DNA of 15,829 nucleotides from Acidimicrobiia bacterium. Lineage in GTDB: Bacteria > Actinomycetota > Acidimicrobiia > Acidimicrobiales > Hopanoidiivorantaceae. The notes beneath the pieces are model-generated. The model saw only the letters and a program-made list of their open reading frames with translations, did no database searches and was not told the origin of the DNA. Positions 14,827-15,829 of the stretch are shown piece after piece; position 1 is the first letter of the stretch; every line of letters starts with the position of its first letter. The position numbers and the translations under genes are program-made. Location of the stretch: NCBI GenBank assembly GCA_020027305.1, contig JAHRAM010000191.1:1-15829 (forward strand), given 5' to 3'.

Positions 14827-15040
14827 GTTTTTTGCTTCAAGGTATTTTTATATGCGACTTTTTTGTGCATTTTAGTTTCGTTTTATGTTCGCCATGTTTC
14901 TAGTTCACGGTATTTTTATATTCGGCTTCTTTGTGCATTTTGGTTTCGTTTTATGTTCGCCATGTTTTTTGGTTCAAGGTATTTTTATATGCGACTTTTT
15001 TGTGCATTTTAGTTTCGTTTTATGTTCGCCATGTTTCTAG
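14824..15040. repeat. Tandem repeat of a 68-69-bp promoter/leader unit, three copies plus a partial
   Basis: Copies lie at 14824-14892 (69), 14893-14960 (68) and 14961-15029 (69), and a fourth begins at 15030 and decays after about 11 nt. Copies 1 and 3 are nearly identical and copy 2 has diverged. Each starts on the + strand with CAT, so each unit ends with ATG on the - strand; the first of these is the start codon of the gene at 13726-14826. Each - strand unit contains TAAAAT and TATAAA, so repeated promoters or operators are possible. ATGs 15032 and 14895 open MANIKRN and stop; ATG 14963 gives 15 codons. Confidence 0.88.
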
Positions 15041-15131
15041 CGCAATATAATTTTATGCTGGTCATAGTTTTTGTTTCCATCGTTGTTGTTGTTGTCATTA
15101 TTGTCGCCAGCAAGTTGCTGCCAAGAAATTT

Positions 15132-15829
15132 TCAGGTTATTGCTGGTCGCACCCGAGACAAAAATGCTCCTGCGTCTGCCAAAATTAGCTGCCCTGTTAT
15201 ACATCTAGCTAAATCGCTAGTTAGGAATACCGCCAACCTACCCAACTCTTCTGGCATCGTTTCCATCTTGAGCGGCGTGGATTCCACAAAATCTCTATAG
15301 TGCTTTTCGCTATACACCTCTTTCACCTTTTCTGTTAGGGTCGTGCCTGGAGCAATAGCGTTCACCCTTATTCCATGCTCGCCCAGCTCCATCGCCAATG
15401 TTTGGGTGAGATGGTTGATGCCAGCTTTGGCAGCTCCATAACCAGCTAACCCAATTGCTGGCCGAGTGGTTTCACCCGAACTTACATTTAAGATGGCTTT
15501 GTGCTGTGGTTCTTTTTGGCTATCTATGAGATTGTCGTCTTTTTCTTTTTTGTTTTTGTTTCCGCCTTCTTTTTCTTTTTCCACCGCTTTATTTTTTGCG
15601 CTATTTTTGACACTATCTTTTACACTATTTTTTACTTTATCTTTTGCGCTATCTTTACTTCCGCCTATTGCAACCATCAGTTTTGCCTCTGCCTGACAGG
15701 CAACTGCCGTCAAAACCAAGTTCTGCTCAACTACGTCTCGAATCTGTGTTGGTGTCATATCTAACCACGCAGCACTGCCCTCGCTTCCCAGCATTCCAAT
15801 ATTATTTATCGCAAAATCTAGGCCGCCCA
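15132..15829 (-). CDS. Short-chain dehydrogenase/reductase (SDR), 5' end beyond the window
   Basis: The frame stays open to the right edge, where residues GGLDFAINNIG match the SDR strand-4 motif (usually NNAG), so the true start and the TGxxxGxG cofactor motif lie outside the window. Inside are the catalytic Ser in ILNVSSGE, the YxxxK pair in AGYGAAKAGINHL, the following HGIRVNAIAPGTTLTE segment, and the C-terminal TSDLARCITGQLILADAGA block. It is an NAD(P)H-dependent oxidoreductase of unknown substrate. Between the helix before strand 5 and the NVSS motif lies an insert of about 50 residues, rich in Lys, Asp, Asn and Glu, where homologues have only a short turn. Its first half is a tetrapeptide repeat encoded by 12-nt units. 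The neighbour downstream is the UGSC-associated gene, a combination seen elsewhere. Confidence 0.9.
   Translation of the reverse strand, partial: GGLDFAINNIGMLGSEGSAAWLDMTPTQIRDVVEQNLVLTAVACQAEAKLMVAIGGSKDSAKDKVKNSVKDSVKNSAKNKAVEKEKEGGNKNKKEKDDNLIDSQKEPQHKAILNVSSGETTRPAIGLAGYGAAKAGINHLTQTLAMELGEHGIRVNAIAPGTTLTEKVKEVYSEKHYRDFVESTPLKMETMPEELGRLAVFLTSDLARCITGQLILADAGAFLSRVRPAIT
15585..15656. repeat. 12-nt tandem repeat, 6 degenerate copies, inside the SDR gene
   Basis: Six in-frame units encode K(D/N)(S/K)(A/V): KDSA, KDKV, KNSV, KDSV, KNSA, KNKA in coding order. Units begin at 15585, 15597, 15609, 15621, 15633 and 15645. The units differ mainly by single-base changes, as expected of an ageing slippage array. 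Confidence 0.85.

Noticed and set aside
15022..15300. 92-codon + strand frame with a hydrophobic start
   Set aside because: Its start lies in the 69-bp repeat region and its second half is antisense to conserved SDR residues. The Val/Ile run comes from GTT/GTC-rich intergenic DNA.
15501..15764. Phe-rich + strand frames opposite the SDR insert
   Set aside because: They are the complement of Lys-rich repeat codons (AAA/AAG read as TTT/CTT) with no independent support.

Overview
The window is low-GC bacterial DNA, judged by eye. The protein families point to a free-living heterotroph, but I cannot name the phylum. Bacterial signs are an N-terminal signal with a lipobox-type cysteine, Shine-Dalgarno (SD) sequences in front of some genes, and -10-like boxes. 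Several other genes have no visible SD, and in two of them a TAAAAT box lies 6-7 nt before the ATG, so leaderless transcripts are possible.

Layout. A short AT-rich intergenic region is followed by a gamma-glutamylcyclotransferase-like gene (+, about 0.4-0.95 kb). A large polytopic membrane protein related to EamA/DMT transporters faces it (-, 1.0-3.0 kb). After a 0.5-kb divergent spacer, which holds a terminator-like hairpin, come an isochorismatase-family cysteine hydrolase and an unknown protein shaped like CorA (soluble N-terminus, two C-terminal membrane helices), both +. From 5.4 kb to the right edge everything is on the - strand. In transcription order (right to left): a short-chain dehydrogenase (cut by the right edge), a protein of the WGDGLP/GGAGKHS family often found with UGSC proteins, DUF4062 regulator #2, a GH63/MGH-like glycoside hydrolase, a second EamA-like membrane protein, DUF4062 regulator #1 (split by a frameshift), and a Ser/Gly/Glu-rich lipoprotein.

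The central observation. The window carries two paralogous regulators with the order DUF4062 - GHKL ATP-binding module - winged helix. In both, the linker before the winged helix is made of 11-nt tandem repeats. The repeat sequences differ, but the period and the location are the same. Because 11 is not a multiple of 3, copy-number change switches the frame. Regulator #2 is in frame and full length (510 aa). Regulator #1, with 3.5 copies, is out of frame, so its winged helix is a separate 71-aa reading frame. One added unit, or loss of two, would restore a 490- or 479-aa fusion. This looks like slippage-driven ON/OFF switching of the DNA-binding domain.

Repeats are common throughout the window: 5 x 18 nt inside the glycoside hydrolase, 6 x 12 nt inside the dehydrogenase, 2 x 18 nt in the UGSC-associated protein, 3 x 69 bp in its upstream region, and Ser/Glu/Gly repeats in the lipoprotein. 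Slippage therefore seems to be a general source of variation in this genome. The cluster DUF4062 #2 - glycosidase - membrane protein - DUF4062 #1, with the related membrane protein nearby, could be a duplicated sensor/regulator module. That is inference.
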